A stretch of 64,000 nt of DNA from Bordetella genomosp. 4 (GCF_002261185.1 NZ_NEVQ01000003.1:186001-250000); one strand, 5' to 3'; shown: positions 37,528 to 46,753, counted from the stretch's first letter. The notes: generated by a model from the letters alone, not told the origin. Program-made: numbers and translations.

Positions 37528-38586
37528 TTATTCAGGCAAGCCTGCCTCCAGCAGCCCTTCCAATAATTTTCGTATCGGTGCCGGCAGCGCCAGCGATGGC
37601 AGCTCCGCGAGGCTAGCCCAGCGCTGCGGTGTCGTCGGCTCGGCTATGGCCGCAGCTTGGCTCACGGGCAGATACCACGGTTTGATATGCAACCGGTAAT
37701 GCGTGAACGTATGCGCAAACGCGGCCAGTTCGTATCGCTGCGTGGGCTCCAGGCCCAATTGTCGTGCGGCCTGAGCCGGATCGCCGCCTGCTTCGAATTC
37801 CGGCAAGCTCCACAAACCACCCCAGATACCCGGCGACGGCCGTTGTTCCAGCAAAATTGCACCATCGCGTTGCAGTATAAGCATGCCGGTCTGGCGTTCG
37901 GGGATGGCTTTGCGGGCCTTGGGAGTGGGGAGTTCGCTCTGGCGCCCATCGCGGCGCGCGATACAGGTGTCGGCTACCGGGCAGCGCGTACAGTCGGGCT
38001 TGCCGCGCGTGCATAATGTGGCGCCCAGGTCCATCAAGCCCTGGGTATAGGTGGCCATGTTCAGGCCGGGCGCCTCGGCAACCTGTGCATCTGCCAGTTC
38101 CCACAAGCGCTGTTCGACTTCACGCCGCGTGGGCTCGCCCTCGACACCGAAATGCCGCGTGAATACGCGCTTGACGTTACCGTCCAGGATCGGAGACCTC
38201 TCCCCGTAGGCAAAGGCCGCAATCGCGGCCGCCGTGGACCGGCCTATGCCCGGCAACGTGGCGATCTGCTCGGCGGTGGGCGGAAAACGTCCGTCCCAGT
38301 CGCTCATGATGGTTTGCGCGCAACGGTGCAGGTTGCGCGCGCGTGCGTAATAACCCAGGCCTGCCCAATAAGGCATGACCGCTTCCTGGTCCGCAGCCGC
38401 CAGCGTTGCAACGTCGGGGAACCGTTCCAGAAACCGCTGGTAGTACGGAATGACCGTCGTCACCTGCGTTTGCTGCAGCATGATTTCTGACAGCCAGATC
38501 CGATACGGGTCTTGCGTATGTTGCCAGGGGAGTCCGTGGCGGCCGTGGCTAGCTTGCCAGGCGACGATGCGAAGGGCGAAATCCAT
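37528..38586 (-). CDS. mutY: A/G-specific adenine DNA glycosylase
   Basis: The 352-residue enzyme removes adenine mispaired with 8-oxoG. It has the HhH motif (LPGIGRSTAAAIAAFAYGE, with the catalytic Asp in ILDGNVKRVF), the 4Fe-4S ligands C-x6-C-x2-C-x5-C (CTRGKPDCTRCPVADTC), and the C-terminal NUDIX-like recognition domain. Convergent with the HTH regulator; ftsEX follow upstream on the same strand. Confidence 0.95.
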   Translation of the reverse strand: MDFALRIVAWQASHGRHGLPWQHTQDPYRIWLSEIMLQQTQVTTVIPYYQRFLERFPDVATLAAADQEAVMPYWAGLGYYARARNLHRCAQTIMSDWDGRFPPTAEQIATLPGIGRSTAAAIAAFAYGERSPILDGNVKRVFTRHFGVEGEPTRREVEQRLWELADAQVAEAPGLNMATYTQGLMDLGATLCTRGKPDCTRCPVADTCIARRDGRQSELPTPKARKAIPERQTGMLILQRDGAILLEQRPSPGIWGGLWSLPEFEAGGDPAQAARQLGLEPTQRYELAAFAHTFTHYRLHIKPWYLPVSQAAAIAEPTTPQRWASLAELPSLALPAPIRKLLEGLLEAGLPE

Positions 38587-38659
38587 AGCGCGGGATTATC
38601 GCACCCCGCGCCTGCCCAGCGGTTCGCTCGACTTCAACGAGTACGGCGAGGCATGGGTA

Positions 38660-38840
38660 CATAATTAGATGATTTTAAAAAATGGCCTGACTATATATAT
38701 AAGTTATGTAGCCATGATCAGAGGCCATTTGCCGCGACAGTTCGTCTGAAACTTTTATTTTCTGAACGTAACAGAAAAATAAAAATACGTCCGAATTTCT
38801 TGGCCATGAGCCCGAAAAAATCGGTCTCATGGCCGGCTTG
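38660..38840. other. AT-rich intergenic island with three hairpins
   Basis: In the gap between ftsX and mutY, base composition drops sharply. Three inverted repeats follow one another: 38680-38688/38722-38730 (AAATGGCCT), 38754-38764/38772-38783 (TTTATTTTCTG), and a 14-bp stem with one mismatch and AAAAA loop at 38802-38834. The last could terminate ftsEX on the minus strand. TATATATA at about 38691-38700 may serve mutY. Confidence 0.6.
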
Positions 38841-38858
38841 GCTTTAATGCGTCCCCGA

Positions 38859-39767
38859 TTAAAAACGGGTGCTGCGAGTGACTGACCAGCGTGCCGCCAG
38901 TGCTCCCAGGATACCCGTGCCCACCACCGCAATCGCCAGTATTGGCAATCCCGGCAAATGCAGGGCAAAGTTTGCCCCGTAACTACGGGCGAGCCCCACC
39001 AATGCGTTATTCAGCGGAGTCAGGGCGGCAGCCGCCGCGCCTATGGCGATCAAGGCCGCCAACGCACCCGACAGGGCGCCCAGATATAGAAAGGGCCGGC
39101 GGACAAAGGATTCCGTGGCGCCCACCAGGCGTGCAACCGCGATCTCTTCTCGTTGCAGCATGGCCTGCATGCGTACCGTATTGAAGACCGCTGCCAGCAC
39201 CACTGCCGCGACGCATGCCGCCAGGAATATCAGCCCCACACGTGCAAAACGCAGAATGGCTTCCAGTCGCTGCACCCACGCGCTGTCCAGCTGCACCATA
39301 TCGACGTGCTCCCATTTCTGCCACGTCTCGGCGAGCGCGTTGGCGCGCTCCGCGAGTTGTTCTCCCTCGGTCAGCGTGGCCACTACCGCATCAGGCAGCG
39401 GATTGCCAGGTAACACGGCCAGGGCCTGATCCCAAGTAGGATCGTTGCGCAATGAGGCCAGTGCCTCGTCGCGCGGCACGACACGTACTGCTTGTACCTG
39501 CCCGGCATTCTCGTCGCGGATGCGTTGCGCAATCGCGGCGGCAGCGCCGTCGGGGGCGGACGTCTTCAGGAACAACGTGATCTCAGGCGTTACCGATACT
39601 TGGCGGGCGACTGGCTGGGCAGAGACCAGAATCGCCGCTCCCAATAGCGGCAAGGCCAAGGCCAGAGCCATGACCACGAGATTCGCCAACGAGGAAAAGG
39701 GGTGCGCCGCCAGCCGGCGCAACGTCACTATCAGCGCATAGCGATGCAATCGCAACCAGGATTTCAT
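38859..39767 (-). CDS. ftsX: cell-division protein FtsX
   Basis: The 302-residue membrane subunit of the FtsEX complex activates septal peptidoglycan hydrolases. It has a short cytoplasmic N-terminus, TM1 (about 25-48), a periplasmic domain, and three C-terminal TMs (about 173-196, 222-248, 270-292). It overlaps ftsE by four bases. Confidence 0.92.
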   Translation of the reverse strand: MKSWLRLHRYALIVTLRRLAAHPFSSLANLVVMALALALPLLGAAILVSAQPVARQVSVTPEITLFLKTSAPDGAAAAIAQRIRDENAGQVQAVRVVPRDEALASLRNDPTWDQALAVLPGNPLPDAVVATLTEGEQLAERANALAETWQKWEHVDMVQLDSAWVQRLEAILRFARVGLIFLAACVAAVVLAAVFNTVRMQAMLQREEIAVARLVGATESFVRRPFLYLGALSGALAALIAIGAAAAALTPLNNALVGLARSYGANFALHLPGLPILAIAVVGTGILGALAARWSVTRSTRF

Positions 39768-40432
39768 TCGTGGGCTCCCGAATCAAAGAACTTGCCGGGT
39801 TCCAGCCGCAGGGTGCGCGTCGCGTACTGCGCCATCAGGGCCTGATCGTGCGAAGCAATCAATGTCGTGACACCAACGCGATTGAAGTCGCGAAACACAT
39901 TCAAAATGCGCCGCGCCGTGTCCTGGTCCAGGTTTGCCGTCGGTTCGTCGGCAATCAAGATCGCAGGCCGGTTCACGATCGCGCGCGCAATGGCCAGGCG
40001 TTGTTGTTCACCGCCAGAGAGTTCGATCGGATTCATATCTTCTTTACCTGCCAGGCCGACCTTGTCCAGGGCGGCGCGCGCTCGCGCGCTGGCGGGCCCG
40101 TGGGCTTGACCGGTGACCGCCAGGGGAAGCATGACGTTCTGCAGGGCGCTGCGATCAAACAGCAAGTGAGTGTCTTGCAGGATCACGCCCACCGCACGCC
40201 GCAGATAGGGCCGCGCACGTGCCGAGAGCTGGTCCAGACGCTGGCCGTTGACCTGGATCGAACCCCGGCTGGCAGGCTCCAGCCCGCCGATTAGTTTCAG
40301 CAAGGTGGATTTGCCCGCGCCCGACGCCCCTGAGACAAACAGGAACTCGCCGGCGGTTACGCGGAAATTGATGTCGGCCAGGATGTTGCGGCCGCGCCCA
40401 TACGATTTGAAGACGTGCTGGAATTCGATCAT
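39764..40432 (-). CDS. ftsE: cell-division ATP-binding protein FtsE
   Basis: The 222-residue ABC ATPase partner of FtsX has Walker A GASGAGKSTLLK, signature LSGGEQQRLAIARA, Walker B ILIADEP, and the FtsE-type N-terminus MIEFQHVFKSYGRG. The frame is open 34 codons upstream, but this start at 40432 is the conserved one. Confidence 0.94.
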   Translation of the reverse strand: MIEFQHVFKSYGRGRNILADINFRVTAGEFLFVSGASGAGKSTLLKLIGGLEPASRGSIQVNGQRLDQLSARARPYLRRAVGVILQDTHLLFDRSALQNVMLPLAVTGQAHGPASARARAALDKVGLAGKEDMNPIELSGGEQQRLAIARAIVNRPAILIADEPTANLDQDTARRILNVFRDFNRVGVTTLIASHDQALMAQYATRTLRLEPGKFFDSGAHE

Positions 40433-40647
40433 GGCGGCAAGAAAGGATGAAGCAGCAATAGTACCGTGTGTATTCCGGTTAGTGGGACGTGTCACGCTTG
40501 TTGCATATTTCTTGTGTCCCCTTTTTTTGCTCAACTTGTCGAGGGATTTCCCCCATGTCCCCGAATATCTCCAACCGCTACCATCCCCGGCGATGCTTGA
40601 ATTGCCGGATTACGTTGCACAGCAAGCGTTTCTTACAGGAGATCCAA

Positions 40648-41664
40648 ATGAAAGCACTAAAATTAGCCGCAGTGGCTGCTGCGTTATTGGCTACTGCGGC
40701 GACCGCTCATGCGGGTGCCACTTTTGATAGCGTCAAAAAGAAAGGTTTCGTCCAGTGCGGCGTGTCCACGGGGATTTCGGGTTTTTCCATGGCCGACAGC
40801 AAAGGGCAATGGCAAGGGATTGACATCGATATGTGCCGCGCCATCGCAGCCACGATGTTCAACGACGCGACCAAATTCAAAGTCACTCCGCTGAATACGC
40901 AGCAGCGTTTTACCGCGCTGCAGTCCGGCGAGGTCGATGTATTGACTCGTAATACGACGCAAACGCTGACGCGCGACACCACCCTGGGCCTGATTGGCGC
41001 CGGCGTGAACTACTACGACAGCCAAGGCGTGATGGTGTCCAAAGAGCTGGGCGTCAAGAGCGCGAAAGAACTGAACGGCGCTACCGTCTGCGTTCAGCCT
41101 GGCACCACTACCGAACTCAACCTGGCCGACTGGTTCCGCGGCGAAAAGATCGAGTTCAAGCCAGTCGTGATCGACAAGTACGACGAAATCATCCGCGCTT
41201 TCTCGGCCGGTCGCTGCGACGCCTTCACGACCGACAAGTCGCAATTGGCTTCGAGCCGCACCACGCTCGAAAAACCTGACAATTACATCATCCTGCCGGA
41301 AGACTTCTCGAAAGAGCCGCTCGGCCCCATGGTGCGTCAGGGCGATGAGCAGTGGTTCAACGTTGTTCGTTGGACGCTGAACGCCATGATCGAAGCCGAA
41401 GAATATGGCATTACGTCCAAGAACGTCGACGAAATGACCAAGAATCCCAATCCCAATATTCAACGCATCCTGGGCGTGACCCCGGGCATGGGCAAGAACC
41501 TGGGTGTGGATGACAAGTGGGCCTACAACATCATCAAGCAGGTCGGTAACTACGGCGAAAGCTTTGAGCGCACGCTCGGGATGAGCAGCCCCATGAAACT
41601 TGAACGCGGCCTGAATGCCTCGTACAAGAAGGGCGGCATTATGTACGGTTGGCCGGTGCGCTAA
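40648..41664 (+). CDS. aapJ: general L-amino-acid ABC transporter, periplasmic binding protein
   Basis: The 338-residue class-3 solute-binding protein has a signal peptide (about 1-22, AHAGATFDSVKKKG). The mature part matches AapJ/BztA: VQCGVSTGISGFS, GVNYYDSQGVMV, GRCDAFTTDKSQL. The ATG at 40648 follows CAGGAGAT. First gene of a four-gene transporter operon for broad L-amino-acid uptake. Confidence 0.93.
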   Translation: MKALKLAAVAAALLATAATAHAGATFDSVKKKGFVQCGVSTGISGFSMADSKGQWQGIDIDMCRAIAATMFNDATKFKVTPLNTQQRFTALQSGEVDVLTRNTTQTLTRDTTLGLIGAGVNYYDSQGVMVSKELGVKSAKELNGATVCVQPGTTTELNLADWFRGEKIEFKPVVIDKYDEIIRAFSAGRCDAFTTDKSQLASSRTTLEKPDNYIILPEDFSKEPLGPMVRQGDEQWFNVVRWTLNAMIEAEEYGITSKNVDEMTKNPNPNIQRILGVTPGMGKNLGVDDKWAYNIIKQVGNYGESFERTLGMSSPMKLERGLNASYKKGGIMYGWPVR

Positions 41665-41677
41665 GCATCGCTGCCGG

Positions 41678-41762
41678 GCAAGACGGGATCAACCCGTCTT
41701 GCTTTGATGTCCGCATCATGCGGACGGCAGGAGTGAGGTGGCCTGCGGCGGGTCCCAGGCCA
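41678..41762 (+). repeat. three intercistronic hairpins after aapJ
   Basis: A perfect 10-bp stem (41678-41702, GCAAGACGGG, loop ATCAA) is followed by GTCCGCA hairpin 41709-41725 and TGGCCTG hairpin 41739-41762. Lacking a long T-run, they probably stabilise the aapJ mRNA or attenuate read-through, giving more binding protein than permease. Confidence 0.7.
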
Positions 41763-41792
41763 TTCCTGTTTTGACTTCTGTAGAAGCTTTTC

Positions 41793-42983
41793 ATGACGAC
41801 AAACAACCCTCAAGCTCCAGTGGCCGCGCCCAAACGCCGCCTCAGCTGGAACGATCCCGGCGTGCGCGCCGTGGTCTATCAGGTTGTCGCGCTGGCCCTC
41901 GTTGCCTGGGCCGTGTGGTTCCTGGTTTCTAATACTCTGAATAATCTGCAGGTACGCAATATTTCGACGGGTTTCGGCTTTCTCGATCGAGAGGCTGGAT
42001 TCGCGATCGGCGAGACTCCGGTCGCCTATAGCCCTGCGGACACGTACGGCCGCGCCATCTGGGTCGGCTTGCTCAATACGCTGCGCGCTGCGGTGCTGGG
42101 CATTATCTTTGCGACGATTCTGGGCACGCTCATCGGCGTGGGACGCTTGTCCAAGAACTGGTTGATCGCCAAAGTCTGCTCGGTCTATGTCGAGGTCATG
42201 CGCAACGTACCACTGCTGTTGCAGCTGTTCTTCTGGTACGCGCTGATTACCGAAAACATGCCCGGTCCGCGCCAGGCGTACAACCCGCTGCCTGGTGTGT
42301 TTATTTCCAATCGTGGCTTGAAGGTGCCTGGTCTGGAAGGCAACTCCATGGATTGGATACTCGGCGGCTTGGCGCTGGCGATTGTCGGCACGATTCTGGT
42401 GGCGCACTGGGGCAAGAAACGCCAAGAGGCCACCGGTCAGATTTTCCCGCTGGGGCGTGCAGCGTTAGCGCTGTTCATTGGTTTGCCGATACTAGGCTGG
42501 CTCGTCAGCGGCGCGTCGCTGTCGTTGAATATGCCCGAGTTGAAAGGTTTTAACTTCAGCGGCGGCTTGACGCTGTCGCCTGAGTTTGCTGCATTGCTCG
42601 CGGGTCTGGTGATCTACACCGCTGCCTTTATTGCGGAAGTCGTTCGCTCGGGTATCCAGGCTGTCAACCATGGCCAATGGGAGGCTGCCGGCTCGTTAGG
42701 GTTGCGACGTTCCCGCGTACTGCGTCTGGTGGTATTGCCTCAGGCCTTGCGCGTGATCATTCCGCCCATGACCAGTCAGTACCTGAACTTGACCAAGAAC
42801 AGCTCGCTGGCGGTGGCGATCGGCTACCCCGATATCGTGTCGGTGGTCAACACCATGATGAATCAGACGGGCCAGGCGATCGAGGGCATCTTGATCATCA
42901 TGGCGGCCTATCTGACCGTCAGTCTGTCGATCTCGATTTTCATGAACTGGTACAACAAGCGCATTGCGCTGGTGGAGCGTTGA
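41793..42983 (+). CDS. aapQ: amino-acid ABC transporter permease AapQ
   Basis: The 396-residue inner-membrane permease has an N-terminal TM (about 30-48), a periplasmic insertion, and a HisM/AapQ permease core with the EAA loop NHGQWEAAGSLGLRRSRVLRLVVLPQA near 295-320 (shown in part). Length is in the range of AapQ/BztB. Its stop is 1 bp before aapM. Confidence 0.92.
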   Translation: MTTNNPQAPVAAPKRRLSWNDPGVRAVVYQVVALALVAWAVWFLVSNTLNNLQVRNISTGFGFLDREAGFAIGETPVAYSPADTYGRAIWVGLLNTLRAAVLGIIFATILGTLIGVGRLSKNWLIAKVCSVYVEVMRNVPLLLQLFFWYALITENMPGPRQAYNPLPGVFISNRGLKVPGLEGNSMDWILGGLALAIVGTILVAHWGKKRQEATGQIFPLGRAALALFIGLPILGWLVSGASLSLNMPELKGFNFSGGLTLSPEFAALLAGLVIYTAAFIAEVVRSGIQAVNHGQWEAAGSLGLRRSRVLRLVVLPQALRVIIPPMTSQYLNLTKNSSLAVAIGYPDIVSVVNTMMNQTGQAIEGILIIMAAYLTVSLSISIFMNWYNKRIALVER

Positions 42984-42984
42984 T

Positions 42985-44085
42985 ATGAGTACGACTACGC
43001 CTATCCCCAGCGAAGGCCTGCCGCCGCCCAAAAACCAGGTGGGCCTGTGGCCCACCTGGAAAGAACGCCTGTTCTCGTCTCCCTTGAGCATCCTGGCCAC
43101 GGTGTTGACGGCCTGGGTGCTGATCATGGCGGTGCCCGCGTTGATCGATTGGGCATTCTTGCAGGCGGATTTCACCTCGTCGACTGCGCAGGAATGCCGC
43201 AAGGCCGCAGGCGCATGCTGGGCATTCATTGCTGAAAAGCATCGTCTGATCTTGTTTGGCACTTATCCCTACGATGAACAGTGGCGGCCGCTGATCGCTA
43301 CCATCATCTTGATTGCGGTCATCGTGTGCAGCGGCTTGCGCCGCTTCTGGAACGCACGCCTGGCGCTGATCTGGGTTGTGGGCCTGACGGCTGTGGCGGT
43401 GCTGATGTGGGGCGGTGTGTTTGGTCTGACCTACGTCGAAAACTCGTTGTGGGGCGGCCTGCCGCTGACATTGATCCTGTCGACGTTCGGTATTGCTTTT
43501 GCTTTCCCGCTGGGCGTGTTGCTGGCCCTGGGCCGCCGATCAAAAATGCCGGCTATCAAAGCCCTCTGCGTCGTGTACATCGAGTTGATTCGCGGCGTGC
43601 CGCTGATCAGCCTGTTGTTCATGTCCTCGGTCATGTTGCCGCTGTTCTTGCCGGTAGGCTTTTCCATCGACAAACTGCTGCGTGCGCAGATCGCCATCAT
43701 CATGTTCGCGGCGGCCTACATCGCCGAGACTGTGCGGGGCGGCTTGCAGGCTATTCCAAAGGGGCAGTACGAGGGCGCCGATTCACTGGGGCTGAACTAC
43801 TGGCAGCAAATGCGCAAGATCATCTTGCCGCAGGCGCTGCGCATCGTGATTCCGCCTTTGGTCAGCATCTTTATCGCGCTGTTCAAAGACACGTCGCTGG
43901 TGGTGATCATCGGGATTTTCGATCTGACGCTGGCTGCCAAGGCAGCGCTGTCGGATGCGGCATGGCGCGGCTTCGGTATTGAGGCCTACGTCTTCATTTC
44001 ACTGATTTATTTCGTGTTCTGCTTTTCGATGTCGAAATACAGCCAACGTCTGGAAACGCGCTTGGCGGCCGGACAGAAACGATAG
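42985..44085 (+). CDS. aapM: amino-acid ABC transporter permease AapM
   Basis: The 366-residue second permease has a long N-terminal region with one TM (about 40-60), several further TMs, and a C-terminal core with the EAA loop PKGQYEGADSLGLNYWQQM. The ATG at 42985 directly follows the aapQ stop. Pairs with AapQ to form the channel. Confidence 0.92.
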   Translation: MSTTTPIPSEGLPPPKNQVGLWPTWKERLFSSPLSILATVLTAWVLIMAVPALIDWAFLQADFTSSTAQECRKAAGACWAFIAEKHRLILFGTYPYDEQWRPLIATIILIAVIVCSGLRRFWNARLALIWVVGLTAVAVLMWGGVFGLTYVENSLWGGLPLTLILSTFGIAFAFPLGVLLALGRRSKMPAIKALCVVYIELIRGVPLISLLFMSSVMLPLFLPVGFSIDKLLRAQIAIIMFAAAYIAETVRGGLQAIPKGQYEGADSLGLNYWQQMRKIILPQALRIVIPPLVSIFIALFKDTSLVVIIGIFDLTLAAKAALSDAAWRGFGIEAYVFISLIYFVFCFSMSKYSQRLETRLAAGQKR

Positions 44086-44145
44086 TTGCCTGGCCCGGGA
44101 CCGCTCAGAGCGGCTCGGGCAGGCGAACCTTTTGGGAGTACAGGC

Positions 44146-44886
44146 ATGAGTGATGCCATCATCCGCTTGCAGAACGTGAACAAGTGGTACGGTCAGTTCC
44201 ACGTGCTGCGCAATATCAATCTGGATGTGACGCCAGGCGAACGTATTGTAATCTGCGGTCCATCGGGCTCGGGTAAGTCGACGATGATTCGCTGCATCAA
44301 TCGTCTGGAGGAACACCAGCAAGGTCAGATCATTGTCGATGGCACTGAGTTGACCAATGACCTGAAGCAGATCGAAACCATCCGCCGCGATGTCGGCATG
44401 GTGTTTCAGCACTTCAATCTGTTTCCGCATCTGACCGTGCTGGAAAACCTGACGTTGGGGCCGACGTGGGTGCTGAAGAAATCACGTGCCGAGGCCGAGG
44501 CGACGGCCATGAAATATCTGGAGCGTGTTCGTATTCCAGAGCAGGCCAACAAGTATCCCGGTCAGCTTTCGGGCGGCCAGCAACAGCGTGTGGCGATTGC
44601 GCGGTCTTTGTGCATGAGCCCCAAGATCATGCTGTTCGATGAGCCGACCTCCGCGTTGGATCCGGAAATGGTGAAAGAAGTGCTGGACGTGATGGTGACG
44701 CTGGCTCAGGAAAGCGGCATGACCATGCTGTGCGTGACGCACGAAATGACGTTCGCGCGTAAGGTGGCTGATCGGGTCATCTTCATGGACCGTGGTGAGA
44801 TCATCGAGCAGAATAGTCCGGATCAGTTCTTTGATAATCCGCAGAACGAGCGTACGAAGCATTTCTTGAGTCAGATTTTGCATTGA
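44146..44886 (+). CDS. aapP: amino-acid ABC transporter ATP-binding protein AapP
   Basis: The 246-residue ATPase has Walker [13 protein letters not shown], signature [14 protein letters not shown], Walker [17 protein letters not shown] and the H-loop [29 protein letters not shown] at 44146, with GGGAG upstream, is the family start. Last gene of the operon; repeat element 3 follows within 45 bp. Confidence 0.94.
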   Translation: MSDAIIRLQNVNKWYGQFHVLRNINLDVTPGERIVICGPSGSGKSTMIRCINRLEEHQQGQIIVDGTELTNDLKQIETIRRDVGMVFQHFNLFPHLTVLENLTLGPTWVLKKSRAEAEATAMKYLERVRIPEQANKYPGQLSGGQQQRVAIARSLCMSPKIMLFDEPTSALDPEMVKEVLDVMVTLAQESGMTMLCVTHEMTFARKVADRVIFMDRGEIIEQNSPDQFFDNPQNERTKHFLSQILH

Positions 44887-44944
44887 GGAGTGCTTGCCGG
44901 GGGGGGGGCGTCGGCGGCGTGGGGGTGCATGAGTTCTGTTGGAC

Positions 44945-45096
44945 GTCGAGGCGGGGCAGTGACCGTGTTGGCGCTTCACGGAGTCGGTCGGCCGCCTGCG
45001 CGTCCGACTCCGCTTCGTCAACCTCGTCGCTACGCTCCTTCGGTTTCCCTCGCTCGACTCCGAGGCGCGCCAACACGGTCACTGCCCCGCCTCGAC
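44945..45096 (+). repeat. palindromic module D
   Basis: Perfect 30-bp arms (44945-44974, 45067-45096) enclose 92 bp. The arm sequence differs from A, B/C and E. The short inner helix is GGAGTCG/CGACTCC. The following flank lacks the clear T-run of the other copies. In sense with aapP. Confidence 0.9.
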
Positions 45097-45531
45097 TCGC
45101 AGCATCTCTGATTCCCTCGTCGCTGGCACGACTGGTCTACGTAGGCTTCGTAGGAACTGGCGTTTGCAAGGATGAAGATCTTGCAGGGCGGCTATTCATG
45201 GCCGCCTACGGGCGCGGCCATGAATAGCGTTCGGGATTGGCATGCGAAGGCTTTGGCATCGGAGATGAACAGAAGCTCTCTCGAGCTACGATTTCGTTAT
45301 ACCTAGAGATGAGCTGCGCATCATCGTCGCATGCATCAACGCTAGCCAAGCAGATCTTCCAACTTGGCAACACGCCACCCCGCCGCATGCCCGGACCGAT
45401 CGCTATTCGCGCGTGTGCAGGGCACGCGCGAATAGCAGCACCGCAAGATCTTTCTCTTTGCCAACAGGGCTACAAAAAAACGCCAAGCAAGAAAATCGTG
45501 CCAGCGATGTGATGAGCTTGAATTACTGCGA

Positions 45532-45695
45532 GTCGAGCCGAGGCAATCGGGCCGTGCGGGCGCCTCAAAGCCGAGTGGAGCGGAGGCTGAAGGGAGGCCC
45601 GTAGGGGCCGGACGAAGCGAGCGAACACGATGTCCGGCGCCCGCGCGCCGGACCGGCTTTGTGAAGCCCGCACGGCCCGATTGCCTCGGCTCGAC
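45532..45695 (-). repeat. palindromic module E
   Basis: Perfect 30-bp arms (45532-45561, 45666-45695) enclose 104 bp. Arms resemble module A in the outer 18 bp and differ towards the loop, still fully complementary. The short helix is AAAGCCG/CGGCTTT and the inner hairpin GGCCC-CTAC-GGGCC. In sense with the minus-strand Bug gene; the minus-strand flank has eight T residues. Confidence 0.9.
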
Positions 45696-45748
45696 GTCCA
45701 ACAACCACGCCAACCTCACAACACTTCGATCACCGCCAACGCCTTCCG

Positions 45749-46753
45749 TCATTCCCACGTGATACGCGCCCTCTGACCCAGGTCACGCCACAATGCGATG
45801 TCCTTGTTCAGATAAGCCACGAATTCCTCCGGCGTACTGCCCACGATTTCAACGGCGTCGGCAGCCAGTCTTTCTTTCAAGGCCGGCGTATTGCAGGCTT
45901 GTATGATTTCATTGTGCAGCCGGTCGACGATGGCTGTTGCCGTGCCGGCCGCTACTGCGAATCCCCACCATCCCACGACGTCGTAACTCGGGTACCCAGA
46001 TTCGGCAATGGTAGGGATATCGGGAAAGACCGGTGCCCGTTTTGCACTGGTCACCGCCAAGACTTTCAACCGATCCGCCTGGATGGCCGCCGCTGCGCCC
46101 GAGTAGGTGCTGAATGTGCATTGGACTTGACCGCCAATGATGTCATTGATCGCAGCGGCCGTGCCTTTGTATGGCACGTGCAGCATCTGGATGTCCGCTA
46201 CGTTATTGAGCAATTCTCCCATCAAGTGCGCATTACCACCGGTGCCGGATGAGGCAAAGCTGATGGCGTCGGGGGCTTTCTTTGCGGCAGCTACTAGATC
46301 TTGTACGGAATTGATCGGTGAAGCTTTGCTGACGACCAGCAAAAAGGGCGCCCGGGCAGCCAGGGTGATAAAGCTGAAATCCTTGATTGGGTCATAGGGC
46401 AAACGGCGTTGGAGCGCCGCATTGATGGCATGCGCGGCGGGGACTTGCAGCAGCGTGTAGCCATCCGGGTCGGATTTGGCGACAAACTGCGTGCCGATCA
46501 GGGTATTGCCGCCGGGCTTGTTCTCTACGATGACCGCTTTGCCCATCGACGCGGTCAACCTTTCGCCAATGGCGCGCGCCAGCACATCATTGATTGCACC
46601 GGGCGGATAAGGAACAACGATGCGCAGCGCCCGCGAAGGATAGGGCTCGCTTGCCCGACTCGACTTGCCAGCGATGGCCGGCGCCATGGACAGCGCGGCC
46701 AGTCCTCGCAGCAGGCTGCGTCGCTTTCTGCTGTCTATTTTTGTTGTGATCAT
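45749..46753 (-). CDS. Bug-family (TctC) periplasmic substrate-binding protein
   Basis: The 334-residue protein has a twin-arginine-like signal (RRSLLRGLAAL) and the Bug fold beginning YPSRALRIVVPYPPG; the ligand loop region includes VENKPGGNTLIGTQFVAK. Such proteins bind carboxylates for TTT transporters or signalling; no TctA/TctB gene is present. MITTKIDSRKRRS at 46753 is the start. It lies downstream of the enolase-superfamily gene in the same run. Confidence 0.88.
   Translation of the reverse strand: MITTKIDSRKRRSLLRGLAALSMAPAIAGKSSRASEPYPSRALRIVVPYPPGAINDVLARAIGERLTASMGKAVIVENKPGGNTLIGTQFVAKSDPDGYTLLQVPAAHAINAALQRRLPYDPIKDFSFITLAARAPFLLVVSKASPINSVQDLVAAAKKAPDAISFASSGTGGNAHLMGELLNNVADIQMLHVPYKGTAAAINDIIGGQVQCTFSTYSGAAAAIQADRLKVLAVTSAKRAPVFPDIPTIAESGYPSYDVVGWWGFAVAAGTATAIVDRLHNEIIQACNTPALKERLAADAVEIVGSTPEEFVAYLNKDIALWRDLGQRARITWE

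Larger units (their letters stand above)
44931..45706. repeat. composite structured repeat element 3 (two intact modules)
   Basis: It occupies the gap between aapP and the Bug gene. Order: leader TTCTGTTGGAC, palindrome D (44945-45096), flank with TCGCTGGCACGAC and AAGATCTTGC, a 15-bp hairpin (45191-45228), a core shorter than in elements 1 and 2 (GCATCATCGTCGCA kept), a 14-bp hairpin (45402-45436), inverted flank with a T-run, palindrome E (45532-45695) and leader. Same orientation as element 2. No gene is inside. Confidence 0.9.

Noticed and set aside
6667-45706. Interpretation of the repeat elements as CRISPR arrays or IS elements
   Set aside because: There is no regular repeat-spacer pattern, no cas gene, no transposase, and no target-site duplications could be identified by eye. 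A MITE origin is still possible.
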